Below, one piece after another: positions 8,614 through 15,928 of a stretch of 64,000 nucleotides of DNA. This DNA is from Lachnospiraceae bacterium (GTDB taxonomy: Bacteria > Bacillota > Clostridia > Lachnospirales > Lachnospiraceae). The first letter of the stretch is position 1. Each line of letters starts with the position of its first letter. Both the position numbers and the translations under genes were made by a program. The notes beneath the pieces are model-generated. The model made no database searches. It was not told where the DNA came from and worked only from the letters and a program-made list of their open reading frames with translations. Location: the NCBI GenBank assembly GCA_022796795.1, contig JAAWJI010000017.1, forward strand, positions 1-64,000. Reading direction: 5' to 3'.

Positions 8614-8710
8614 GTTTGCTGTTTTTCCATTCCCTGGCACCTTCTATTTCTCTCTGATCTAAATAGCATGACAAAATAGAAGCTAGCATGACTTTGGCTC
8701 GTTGCCTGCG

Positions 8711-8760
8711 GGAATAAAAAAGCAGTAGATTGTATGCCACGCAAAACAATCCACTGCTTC
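8711..8760 (-). terminator. Terminator after the SPFH gene
   Basis: A 14-bp stem with one mismatch (8720-8733 with 8746-8759, AAGCAGT-GATTGT) has a 12-nt loop. On the minus strand it is followed by TTTTTTATT. It lies about 40 nt after the SPFH stop and would end the rtcB-RNA-SPFH transcript. Confidence 0.8.
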
Positions 8761-8797
8761 TTCTATATTTACTGACAATCCATTTAGGTACGCCTTC

Positions 8798-9910
8798 TCA
8801 CCCCTCCTTCTTTGGCAGCGCCAGGCCTTTAAGCTGCTCCAGCACATTTCCCCCGCCGCCTAGGGAAATGCTGCCCACCTTGTCGCAGATGCGCTCCAGA
8901 TATTCCAGCTCCTTCAGATGATAGAGAATCTGGTTCTCCTCCATAAGCCTGGCCGTGTTCAGCAGACTTCTGGTGGAGGCCACCTCCTCCCGGCGCATAA
9001 TCACGTTGGCCTGGGCCTTTTTCTCTGCAACCAGCACCGTGTTCATGATCTCCCGGATTTCCCCGGGCAGGATAATATCCTTGACGCCTACGCTCTGCAC
9101 TTCCACGCAGTACTCCTCCTGCAGCTCAGTCATCTGCTGGTGCAGCATTCGTCCCAGCTCCTCCTTTTGTGCCAGCAGCTCATCCAGACGATACCGGCCC
9201 ACCTGCTCCCTGGCCAGAAGCTGCAGCCTGGCATACAGGAGATTTCCTACATTTTCCACAGTTCTGGACAGACGAAGGGGATCCGTAATCCGGTAGCTGC
9301 ACAGGATATTCAGGCGGATTCCCACCTTATCAGCCGTCAGGATTTCCTGTCCGGAGATTTCCAGCTGTTGAAGCTTAAGGTTAAACACCTTGCAGCTTAC
9401 CTCATGGGCATAGATCCAGTAATAATAGGTACCGGCATTCAGCTGCTTCTCGAACCGGTTGTCTATGTACAGCAGTCCCAGTTCTCCCTCTCCCACCACC
9501 ATACGCCGGTACATCCGGGTGGGAATCAGGTGCCGGTACATGGGCGGCACCTGCTCCGCCCTCATCTCCGTGCCAGTCACATCCACCAGGCGAACCTCAT
9601 GCTCCTCAAACACATTCCAGTAAAGGGCGTCTCCGTCCAGAAGCACCTCCTGATAGATTCCGTTTACCAGGTGAAGGCCAATACAGCTGTCCGGAATACG
9701 CACCCGCACTACCCGGCTCTTAAATTCCGGCTGCGCCATAAGGATTTCCACCGGCAGTTCATGAGTTTCCACTTTTCCCATCATATCCACAACTTTCAGC
9801 TCATAACCACGCCAAGCTGCCACGGAATGCTTCCCTGCAAACAAAAGCTTCTGCAGTACTCCGTCCTTCAACAGATATCCGCATTGTTGTTCCCGAATTG
9901 TATACTTCAT
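8798..9910 (-). CDS. SPFH/band-7 (slipin-like) protein linked to rtcB
   Basis: The 370 residues show an N-terminal beta-rich region. An SPFH/PHB domain spans roughly residues 150-300 (GELGLLYIDNRFEKQL, FNLKLQQLEISGQEILTADKVGIR). A helical C-terminus follows (VLVAEKKAQANVIMRREEVASTRSLLNTAR), as in prohibitin/slipin oligomers. There is no clear membrane segment at the N-terminus, unlike classical stomatins. The frame stays open to 10261, but the start at 9910 has GGAGAGGAGACAAGG just before it and the extension would run into the structured RNA. SPFH proteins next to rtcB are thought to act as scaffolds in RNA repair. Here the product would work with RtcB and the tRNA-like RNA encoded upstream in the same orientation. 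Confidence 0.85.
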   Translation of the reverse strand: MKYTIREQQCGYLLKDGVLQKLLFAGKHSVAAWRGYELKVVDMMGKVETHELPVEILMAQPEFKSRVVRVRIPDSCIGLHLVNGIYQEVLLDGDALYWNVFEEHEVRLVDVTGTEMRAEQVPPMYRHLIPTRMYRRMVVGEGELGLLYIDNRFEKQLNAGTYYYWIYAHEVSCKVFNLKLQQLEISGQEILTADKVGIRLNILCSYRITDPLRLSRTVENVGNLLYARLQLLAREQVGRYRLDELLAQKEELGRMLHQQMTELQEEYCVEVQSVGVKDIILPGEIREIMNTVLVAEKKAQANVIMRREEVASTRSLLNTARLMEENQILYHLKELEYLERICDKVGSISLGGGGNVLEQLKGLALPKKEG

Positions 9911-10138
9911 GTTTCCTTGTCTCCTCTCCTTACGGAAGTACGCCCGCCTTTCCCACCGGAAAACGGGGATGGATTTTTCAGAAGGCTTTCCGGACAGGAG
10001 GACTCTTTGCCTTGCTGCCAAGAGCTGTCCTGCCCTGTAATCCTCCGGTATCCAAATCCATGCTGCCTTTTTGCGGCTGTCCCTTCCGGATTTCCTTCCG
10101 GGACCGGGAAAAGCAGCGAACGCAATTCTTCCTTTTTT
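9911..10138 (-). other. Structured leader between the tRNA-like RNA and the SPFH start
   Basis: No gene is convincing here. On the minus strand GTCCC/GGGAC pairs (10100-10104 with 10079-10083). A larger hairpin pairs GGACAGCTCTT (10020-10030) with AAGAG (10003-10007) and CTGTCC (9992-9997) around a five-base bulge. The last 20 bases hold the SPFH ribosome site. It could be a processing spacer or a second, unrecognised RNA. Confidence 0.4.
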
Positions 10139-10282
10139 CTGGTGGTGAATCTTCCGATTCACAAATCTTTTACGATTGCTATACCACTTAGCTACCTGTC
10201 TCCTTACAGGGGAGGATTCGAACCTCCGTATGATCGTTCCTTTGAACATCTGCTTTGGCATACCGCCGGTCTACCAGACCAG
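10139..10282 (-). ncRNA. tRNA-like RNA with circularly permuted tRNA fold (YrlA-like)
   Basis: The core is 10172-10237, read on the minus strand. Its order is: anticodon-stem 3' strand ACGAT (10237-10233), 5-nt variable loop CATAC, T arm GGAGG-TTCGAAT-CCTCC (10227-10211), acceptor CCTGT (10210-10206), closing loop AAGGAG, acceptor ACAGG (10199-10195), TA (positions 8-9), D arm GCTA-AGTGGTA-TAGC (10192-10178), A26, and anticodon-stem 5' strand ATCGT (10176-10172). ACGAT and ATCGT pair perfectly. The tertiary-contact bases U8, A14, G15-C48, G18, G19, A21, U54, U55, C56 and A58 are all present. Thus T arm precedes D arm, the acceptor end is a hairpin, and the RNA ends leave through the anticodon stem. 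There is no CCA end. Flanking strands can partly pair (CAAA with TTTG, GAT with ATC, CTGGT with ACCAG), and GTGAATC-GGAA-GATTCAC (10162-10145) is an alternative hairpin. The outer limits are estimates. Confidence 0.8.
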
Positions 10283-10356
10283 GGCACCGCCCAGGCCCCG
10301 TGCATGGGAATGCAGCGGGAAGCCTGATGCAAAAAAGCAGCTGTCCTCTATCTGAA

Positions 10357-10420
10357 CCGGCTCGCAGCCGGAAGATATCATTCTTGCCCCAACCATGGCC
10401 TTTTCTTTCAGCAGGCCATG
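10357..10420 (-). other. Two hairpins just after the rtcB stop
   Basis: CATGGCC/GGCCATG (10414-10420 with 10394-10400) and CCGGCT/AGCCGG with a 3-nt loop (10366-10371 with 10357-10362) follow rtcB within 80 nt. Neither is followed immediately by a T run; a TTTTTT stretch comes about 20 nt later. They could mark 3'-end formation of rtcB mRNA or protect the downstream RNA rather than stop transcription. Confidence 0.45.
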
Positions 10421-10437
10421 CTTTCCGGCGTCTGGTC

Positions 10438-11670
10438 TCAGCCCTTGACTACGCCCACTGTGCGCAGCCGCCGAATGGGCGTTACCAGATCCTGCTGGTT
10501 CTCCATGACCTGGTCAATATCCTTGTAGGCAAAGCGGCTCTCCTCCGCCACATCCTGCTTGTTTTTCTTGCCCAGAACCACGCCCTGATCCTTTAGATCC
10601 ACCATGACCTGCTCACAGGTAAAGGCCCCCATGGCTCCCTTGCGGGAGTAAGCCCGGCCGGCGCCGTGGGAGGAGGAGTAAAAGCTTTCCGGATTTCCCT
10701 TTCCCCGGACCACATAGCTGTAGGATCCCATGGCTCCGGGGATTACGGTCAGTTCTCCCTCCCTGGCCCGAACCGCGCCCTTTCGGTGCACCCATACATT
10801 TTCATTGCCGTGATGCTCCAGAGCCGCGTAGTTGTGATGACAGTTGATTTCCTCCCGGTAGGAAAGACTCAGATCCGTATATTTTCCGATCCACTTTTCC
10901 ACCACGGCTTTCACGGCCAGCAGCATTTTCTCCCGATTTTCCCGGGCAAAATCCATGGACAGGTTCATCCAGTTTAAATACTGTTTTCCCTCTTTCGTAT
11001 CCACAGGCAGAAACGCCAGCCGGAAAGCATCTGGCACCTGGCTATACCAACGCTGATTCAGCTCCCGGGCCTTCTGGTGGAAGTAGTCGCAGACGGATTT
11101 TCCCACATGGCGGCTGCCCGAGTGGAGCATGATGGAAAGCAATCCCTCTTCATCCTCCTGGAGCTCAATGAAATGGTTTCCGCCTCCCAGAGTTCCCACC
11201 TGGAAATATCCGGCCTCCAGCTGACCCAAAAGCTCCCCGTTTTCCTCGTAGAGAGACAGCTCATCCATGGCCCGATCCATGGTATAGCAGGGCATGGCCG
11301 TCTTGTGGTGAGCAAAGCCCACCGGAATATTCCGCAGAATATCTCCCACCATGCCCTGGATCAGATTTCCGTTTCCCGTCATGGTGTTTTTCAACACCTC
11401 CACCGGAATATTGGTTCCCACATAGGCCATGCCGCAGCCAATATCCACCCCTACCGCATTGGGAATCACCACATTTTTGGCCGCAATCACCCCGCCGATG
11501 GGCATGCCCATTCCCGCGTGAGTGTCCGGCATGAGGCAGACCCATTTATATAGAAAAGGAAGCTGCATCAAATGACTTGCCTGTTCCCGGCAGGTATCCT
11601 CCAGATCACTCTCCTGCTTTAGCCATACCTTTAAGGGATAACGTCCTTCCTCATTCTGTAATACAAACAT
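10438..11670 (-). CDS. rtcB: RtcB-family RNA ligase
   Basis: The 410 residues contain the RtcB hallmarks: PDTHAGMGMPIGG, GVDIGCGM (metal ligand Cys79), GGGNHFIE (His166), LHSGSRHVGK (His183), HHNYAALEHHG near 278-288, and SSSHGAGR, whose His335 is the guanylated residue. RtcB joins RNA ends bearing 2',3'-cyclic phosphate or 3'-phosphate to 5'-OH ends using GTP and Mn2+. The start at 11670 has AAGGA 9 nt upstream; a longer TTG-initiated frame exists. The tRNA-like RNA and SPFH gene follow in the same orientation, and two WYL regulators diverge from it. No RtcA, archease or Ro/TROVE gene is in the window. Confidence 0.92.
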   Translation of the reverse strand: MFVLQNEEGRYPLKVWLKQESDLEDTCREQASHLMQLPFLYKWVCLMPDTHAGMGMPIGGVIAAKNVVIPNAVGVDIGCGMAYVGTNIPVEVLKNTMTGNGNLIQGMVGDILRNIPVGFAHHKTAMPCYTMDRAMDELSLYEENGELLGQLEAGYFQVGTLGGGNHFIELQEDEEGLLSIMLHSGSRHVGKSVCDYFHQKARELNQRWYSQVPDAFRLAFLPVDTKEGKQYLNWMNLSMDFARENREKMLLAVKAVVEKWIGKYTDLSLSYREEINCHHNYAALEHHGNENVWVHRKGAVRAREGELTVIPGAMGSYSYVVRGKGNPESFYSSSHGAGRAYSRKGAMGAFTCEQVMVDLKDQGVVLGKKNKQDVAEESRFAYKDIDQVMENQQDLVTPIRRLRTVGVVKG

Positions 11671-11756
11671 ATTCTCACATCCTTTTTCCAAACATTCCGT
11701 TCCCTGTTACGCGCTTTATCTTACCAGATCCGAAATGGCAGATCATGTAAAAAAAG

Positions 11757-11786
11757 TTGCGAACCTCTTTTTCTCTGTGATAAAAT
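11757..11786 (+). promoter_or_regulatory. Putative promoter of the WYL gene pair
   Basis: TTGCGA (11757-11762) and TAAAAT (11781-11786) have an 18-nt spacer and lie about 30 nt before the first WYL gene. The 147-bp gap to rtcB must also hold the rtcB promoter, for which I see no clear consensus. Confidence 0.45.
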
Positions 11787-11817
11787 AAGAAAAACTTGAA
11801 AGGCAGGCGTTACCCCC

Positions 11818-13071
11818 ATGTCCGGTTTTCAGGAATCCATTAAAAACTTTGATAAAATCCGGGATTATATGCGCCAGTTTTTTCTCTATGGCTTCAAGGT
11901 CCGAACCGAATTTCAGGACAAAAGTCCCCGCACCTATGACAATGAGAGGCGAAGGATCGAAAATTATCTGGCCCCCTATATTCATGGGGAATATACCGCA
12001 AAGGGCAAGCAGGTATCCATCCGCATAAACCCCAAGCACATTTTCTCCAATCCCCTGTACGCGGCCTGGAAATCCAAAAGCTTTACGGACCGGGACCTGC
12101 TGCTTCACTTTTTCCTCCTGGATCTGCTCTTTGAGGGACAGGTACTCAGCCCCTCAAAGCTTTGCGACCAGATTTCTCTAAAATACGGGGAAACCCTGGA
12201 TGTGCAGACGGTAAGGCTTAAATGCCGGGAATATGAAAAGCTTGGAATCCTCTGCTCTGTAAAAGAAGGAAAATCCCTCTCCTATAAGCTGGCCAGTCCC
12301 CTTGCCTTTGAGAAACCAGGCCCCCTTCGGGAACATCTTCTGACAGCCGTAAAATTCTGCTCCGAGGCCATGCCCTTTGGCTTTGTGGGAAATACCCTGC
12401 TGGACCGGGAATTTTTACACAATGACCGCTTCTGCTTCAAGCACGGCTTTCTGGTACATACTCTGGAGGATGAAATATTGCTGCGGATTCTCTCTGCCAT
12501 GCGGGAGCGCCGGTACATCCGTTTTGTCAATCACAGCAGCCGTTCCGGCCTTCAGACTACCCTCTTTGGCCTGCCTTTAAAAATTTTCGTCAGCACCCGT
12601 ACAGGGCGCCGGTATCTGTGTCTCTACTTTGAGCCCCGCCGCCGGTTTAACTGTCTGCGGCTGGACTGCATCTCCCAGGTAGAAGCTTTGGAATTCTGTC
12701 CCGGTTATGAAGATCTGCAAAAAAAACTCTCAAAAAATCTTCCAAACTGCTGGGGCGTCTCCTTTGGAGGCAGGAGCCGGATGGAGACTCTGTGCCTGAA
12801 GCTGCAGATTGATGAGAAGACAGAATCCTACCTGCTGAACCGACTGAAGAGAGAAGGACGGGGTGGAGAAATTTTAAGGATCTGCGAAAATACCTTCCTA
12901 TATACAGGCACCTTCTATGACGCCAATGAAATGCTGAACTGGGTAAAAACCTTTACCGGACGGATCCTGGATGTGCAGTGCAGCAATGTAGAGGCCCAGA
13001 ATAAGCTTACCGCAGATCTGGATATACTCTATCGGATGTACGCAGACCGTGGAGCCAATGAAAACGCATAA
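11818..13071 (+). CDS. WYL-domain transcriptional regulator (first of two)
   Basis: The 417-residue protein has an N-terminal helical/winged-helix region, with SFTDRDLLLHFFLLDLLFEG and a putative DNA-binding segment near residues 110-150. A WYL-type domain follows (RRYIRFVNHSS, then GRRYLCLYFEPRRRFNCLRLDCISQV near 225-285), and a C-terminal WCX-like extension ends it. WYL regulators sense nucleotides or nucleic-acid fragments and often govern RNA-repair or defence genes. It is divergent from rtcB across 147 bp, so it probably controls that operon. A companion of the same type follows after 91 bp. The ribosome site is weak (AAAGGCAGG, 14 nt away). Confidence 0.75.
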   Translation: MSGFQESIKNFDKIRDYMRQFFLYGFKVRTEFQDKSPRTYDNERRRIENYLAPYIHGEYTAKGKQVSIRINPKHIFSNPLYAAWKSKSFTDRDLLLHFFLLDLLFEGQVLSPSKLCDQISLKYGETLDVQTVRLKCREYEKLGILCSVKEGKSLSYKLASPLAFEKPGPLREHLLTAVKFCSEAMPFGFVGNTLLDREFLHNDRFCFKHGFLVHTLEDEILLRILSAMRERRYIRFVNHSSRSGLQTTLFGLPLKIFVSTRTGRRYLCLYFEPRRRFNCLRLDCISQVEALEFCPGYEDLQKKLSKNLPNCWGVSFGGRSRMETLCLKLQIDEKTESYLLNRLKREGRGGEILRICENTFLYTGTFYDANEMLNWVKTFTGRILDVQCSNVEAQNKLTADLDILYRMYADRGANENA

Positions 13072-13162
13072 GGGAAGCTTATGCTAAGCGCCTGCCTAAA
13101 AGCAAAGAGAGATGCGCATACGGAACAAAAGGAATCCACGTTAAAAAACAGGAGAAACACCC

Positions 13163-14176
13163 ATGGAATTTTTTCACGAAATATACAGCGCCTACTTTCA
13201 GGTAGTGCGGAAAATCCTGCTGGAATCCGCAAAATCTCCCCTGACCACCGGGGAAATGAAACAGATCTCCCAATCTTATGCCTTTGAGGAAAGCTTTCTA
13301 TCCATTATCCCCAAACTAACAGAAGGCTCCTGGAGCTCTCTTCTCACTCCCTCCAAAGAGAAATACTGGAGCTGCGCCCTCTCCTCTGTAAGCAGCCGCC
13401 CCCAGGAGCTTTTGAAAGCTCCTCTGACCAGGCTTCAAAAATCCTGGATTAAGGCGCTGCTTTCAGATCCCCGGTTTCGGCTTTTCTTTTCAGAAGAAGA
13501 GCTTACCAGCCTTGCCCGGGAGCTTTCCCAGGAAGAGCCTCTGTATCTTCCGGAGGACTTTCATTATTATGACCGTTTTTCCGACCAGGATCCCTATGAG
13601 GATCCCTTATACCGCTGCCATTTTCAGACCATTTTGACAGCCCTTTGCCGCTGCCCGCTTTTCGTTTCCTACGAAAGCGCCAAATCCCCGGGAAATTCTC
13701 ACACCTTAGAGCTTTTGCCCTGCAGGCTTCAATATTCCGCCAAAAACGATAAGTTCCGTCTTCTGGCCGTTTCCCTGGAGCGGGGAAAGACCGGCAGATT
13801 TTATCAGCTGAATGTGAACCGAATCCTGGCTTGCCATGTCTCCAAAACCCCGGTTCCACCACGCTTTGACTGGGATTTTACCCGTTACCAAAAAAACGCT
13901 TCCCAGCCAGTTAAGATCCGCATCAGCCGGGAACGCAATGCCCTGGAGCGCTGTATGCTCCATTTTGCCAGCTACGAAAAGCAGACGGTCTATGAGCCCG
14001 ATACAGACACCTATCTCTGCTCCATCTACTATGATCCCTCTGATGAGACAGAGCTTCTCATTGAACTTCTCTCCTTTGGCCCTGTGATTCGAATTCTGGG
14101 GCCGGAAAACGTTCTGGACCAGATCTGGCAGCGGGTGAAGCGGCAGCACGAGCTGTTTTATGAGCGGGTGGATTAA
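13163..14176 (+). CDS. WYL-domain regulator (second of two)
   Basis: This 337-residue protein has the same build as the preceding gene but is shorter: a helical N-terminus, a stretch with LERGKTGRFYQLNVNRILACH at about 210-235 equivalent to the WYL core, and a WCX-like C-terminal part (ELLIELLSFGPVIRILGPENV). The start has GGAG 8 nt upstream. Tandem WYL genes of unequal length commonly act as a pair, either as a heteromer or with one modulating the other. I infer that both serve the divergent rtcB/RNA/SPFH operon. No other target is obvious nearby, since the spore protein gene downstream has its own promoter. Confidence 0.7.
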   Translation: MEFFHEIYSAYFQVVRKILLESAKSPLTTGEMKQISQSYAFEESFLSIIPKLTEGSWSSLLTPSKEKYWSCALSSVSSRPQELLKAPLTRLQKSWIKALLSDPRFRLFFSEEELTSLARELSQEEPLYLPEDFHYYDRFSDQDPYEDPLYRCHFQTILTALCRCPLFVSYESAKSPGNSHTLELLPCRLQYSAKNDKFRLLAVSLERGKTGRFYQLNVNRILACHVSKTPVPPRFDWDFTRYQKNASQPVKIRISRERNALERCMLHFASYEKQTVYEPDTDTYLCSIYYDPSDETELLIELLSFGPVIRILGPENVLDQIWQRVKRQHELFYERVD

Positions 14177-14228
14177 GCCGGCCCTGTTTTTGCTATAAAA
14201 AATCTTCCAGAAAAGCTATCAAATGCCA

Positions 14229-14280
14229 GTGTATTAAAAATTTTTTCTCACATACTAGCATTGTAACCCGAAAACAATGC
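14229..14280 (+). promoter_or_regulatory. Sigma-G-like promoter and leader hairpin of the spore protein gene
   Basis: CATACTA at 14251-14257 fits the forespore sigma-G -10 pattern CATnnTA. A poorer -35 match (GTGTA, 14229-14233) lies 17 nt upstream. Immediately after the -10, GCATTGT/ACAATGC (14258-14264 with 14274-14280) forms a 7-bp hairpin in the leader or at the start of transcription. Confidence 0.5.
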
Positions 14281-14325
14281 AAGGCAGATCCGAAAATTGA
14301 ATCTGCAAGTAAGGAGGAATTTCTT

Positions 14326-14529
14326 ATGTCCAGATCATCGAATACCGCAGCCGTACCCGAGGCAAAGGGCGCCCTTGACAAGTTCAAGTACGAAGTGGCC
14401 AGCGAGCTCGGCGTACCTTTGACTGATGGCTATAACGGAAACCTCACATCCAAGCAGAATGGTTCCGTTGGCGGTTATATGGTTAAGAAAATGATTGAGG
14501 CACAGGAGCAGCAGATGGCCGGCAAGTAA
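14326..14529 (+). CDS. Alpha/beta-type small acid-soluble spore protein
   Basis: The 67-residue protein carries both family signatures: KYEVASELGVPL, which includes the GPR protease cleavage region, and the C-terminal VGGYMVKKMIEAQEQQ. These proteins coat and protect DNA in dormant spores and are degraded on germination. AAGGAGG precedes the start by 7 nt. Its presence shows the host is a spore former. It stands alone between the WYL genes and glgC, with its own promoter and a strong terminator. Confidence 0.95.
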   Translation: MSRSSNTAAVPEAKGALDKFKYEVASELGVPLTDGYNGNLTSKQNGSVGGYMVKKMIEAQEQQMAGK

Positions 14530-14555
14530 AAGCGCCTCTTAGATTCCTGTATGAG

Positions 14556-14599
14556 AAAAAAGCTGTCATCCACACAAATCTTTGGGTGACAGCTTTTTT
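14556..14599 (+). terminator. Terminator of the spore protein gene
   Basis: A perfect 13-bp stem AAAAAAGCTGTCA/TGACAGCTTTTTT (14556-14568 with 14587-14599) ends in a T run. Confidence 0.9.
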
Positions 14600-14675
14600 C
14601 ATTCCAGGTGGCGCCAGCCGTCTGTGTTCTGGCTGAACTTTTTTACTAAAAGAACTACCATTTTCTTACACTTTA

Positions 14676-14684
14676 TGGTACAAT
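14676..14684 (+). promoter_or_regulatory. Extended -10 promoter element of glgC-glgD
   Basis: TGGTACAAT (TG at 14676-14677, -10 TACAAT at 14679-14684) lies 35 nt before the glgC start. The -35 position is poorly conserved, which fits an extended -10 promoter. Confidence 0.45.
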
Positions 14685-14719
14685 TTCAACATGAGATTTT
14701 ACAATTAGGAGGATTTGTT

Positions 14720-15928
14720 ATGGCAAAAGAAATGATTGCAATGCTTCTTGCCGGCGGCCAGGGCTCACGCCTGTATGCTTTGACCCAGAAGCTTGCAAAA
14801 CCTGCGGTTCCCTTCGGCGGGAAATACCGCATCATCGACTTTCCCCTGTCCAACTGTGTCAATTCCGGAATCGATACCGTCGGAATTCTGACCCAGTACC
14901 AGCCTCTGGTGCTGAATGAATACATTGGAAACGGACAGCCCTGGGACCTGGACCGGCTCTACGGCGGCGTTCATGTGCTGCCTCCTTATCAGCAGGCTTC
15001 CGGTTCCGACTGGTACAAAGGAACCGCAAACGCAATCTATCAGAATCTTTCCTTTATTGAGCGCTATGATCCCCAGTATGTGATTATTCTTTCCGGAGAT
15101 CAGATTTGCAAACAAGATTACAGTGATTTCCTCAAATTCCACAAGGAAAAGGGCGCGGAATTCAGCGTGGCCGTCATGGAGGTTCCCTGGGAGGAGGCTT
15201 CCCGCTTTGGGCTCATGGTGGCCGATGAGGACGACCGCATTATGGAATTCCAGGAAAAGCCCAAGGATCCCAAGTCCAATCTGGCCTCCATGGGAATCTA
15301 CATCTTTAACTGGGACATCCTGAAAAAATATCTGGAGGAGGATGAGGCGGATCCCAACTCCGAAAATGACTTCGGAAATAATATTATCCCCAACCTGCTC
15401 CGGGATCACCGGAAAATGTACGCTTATCATTTCAGCGGATACTGGAAGGATGTGGGAACCATCTCCTCCCTCTGGGAAGCCAATATGGAGGTGCTGGATC
15501 CGGAGCACAGCGGCATCAACCTGTTTGACGATGACTGGAAGATTTACAGCCGCAACAGCGGTATGACCGGCCACAAGGTAAGCCCGGGGGCCACTGTGGA
15601 AAATTCCATGATCACCGACGGCTGCCGCATCAAGGGAACCGTGCGCCACTCCATTCTCTTCTCCGGCGTGAAGGTGGAAGAAGGAGCCCTAGTGGAAGAC
15701 GCGGTGATTATGGGCGGCACGGTGATCAAGGCCGGCGCTGCTGTGAAGCACTGTATTGTGGCGGAAAATGTGACCATCTGTGAAAACGCCGTGGTAGGCG
15801 CCATGCCTTCCGGCGAGGAAAGCGGCGTCGCCACCATTGGAGCCGGTGTTACCATCGGCCCGGATGCCAAGATTGGTCCCAAGGCCATGGTCAGCAAAAA
15901 TGTGGAAGGCGGTGAAGAACAATGGTAA
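14720..15928 (+). CDS. glgC: Glucose-1-phosphate adenylyltransferase catalytic subunit
   Basis: The 402 residues begin [18 protein letters not shown], the nucleotidyltransferase signature. [18 protein letters not shown] follows, and a left-handed beta-helix of hexapeptide-like repeats makes up the last ~120 residues. It makes ADP-glucose from ATP and glucose 1-phosphate, the committed step of bacterial glycogen synthesis. The frame is open further upstream, but the ATG at 14720 has AGGAGG at ideal spacing. glgD overlaps its end by 7 nt. The two subunits form a heteromer in Firmicutes. Confidence 0.95.
   Translation: MAKEMIAMLLAGGQGSRLYALTQKLAKPAVPFGGKYRIIDFPLSNCVNSGIDTVGILTQYQPLVLNEYIGNGQPWDLDRLYGGVHVLPPYQQASGSDWYKGTANAIYQNLSFIERYDPQYVIILSGDQICKQDYSDFLKFHKEKGAEFSVAVMEVPWEEASRFGLMVADEDDRIMEFQEKPKDPKSNLASMGIYIFNWDILKKYLEEDEADPNSENDFGNNIIPNLLRDHRKMYAYHFSGYWKDVGTISSLWEANMEVLDPEHSGINLFDDDWKIYSRNSGMTGHKVSPGATVENSMITDGCRIKGTVRHSILFSGVKVEEGALVEDAVIMGGTVIKAGAAVKHCIVAENVTICENAVVGAMPSGEESGVATIGAGVTIGPDAKIGPKAMVSKNVEGGEEQW

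Noticed and set aside
10172..10260. Ordinary tRNA gene on the minus strand
   Set aside because: The T arm precedes the D arm, the acceptor strands are joined by a 6-nt loop, and there is no free 3' end or continuous anticodon loop. A standard tRNA does not fit; a permuted tRNA-like fold does.
9911..10261. In-frame N-terminal extension of the SPFH gene
   Set aside because: The open frame passes through the tRNA-like RNA, encodes no recognisable domain, and a strong ribosome site lies right before 9910.
10357..10420. Intrinsic terminator directly after rtcB
   Set aside because: The hairpins have no adjacent T run, so I list them only as structures; read-through to the RNA and SPFH gene is assumed.
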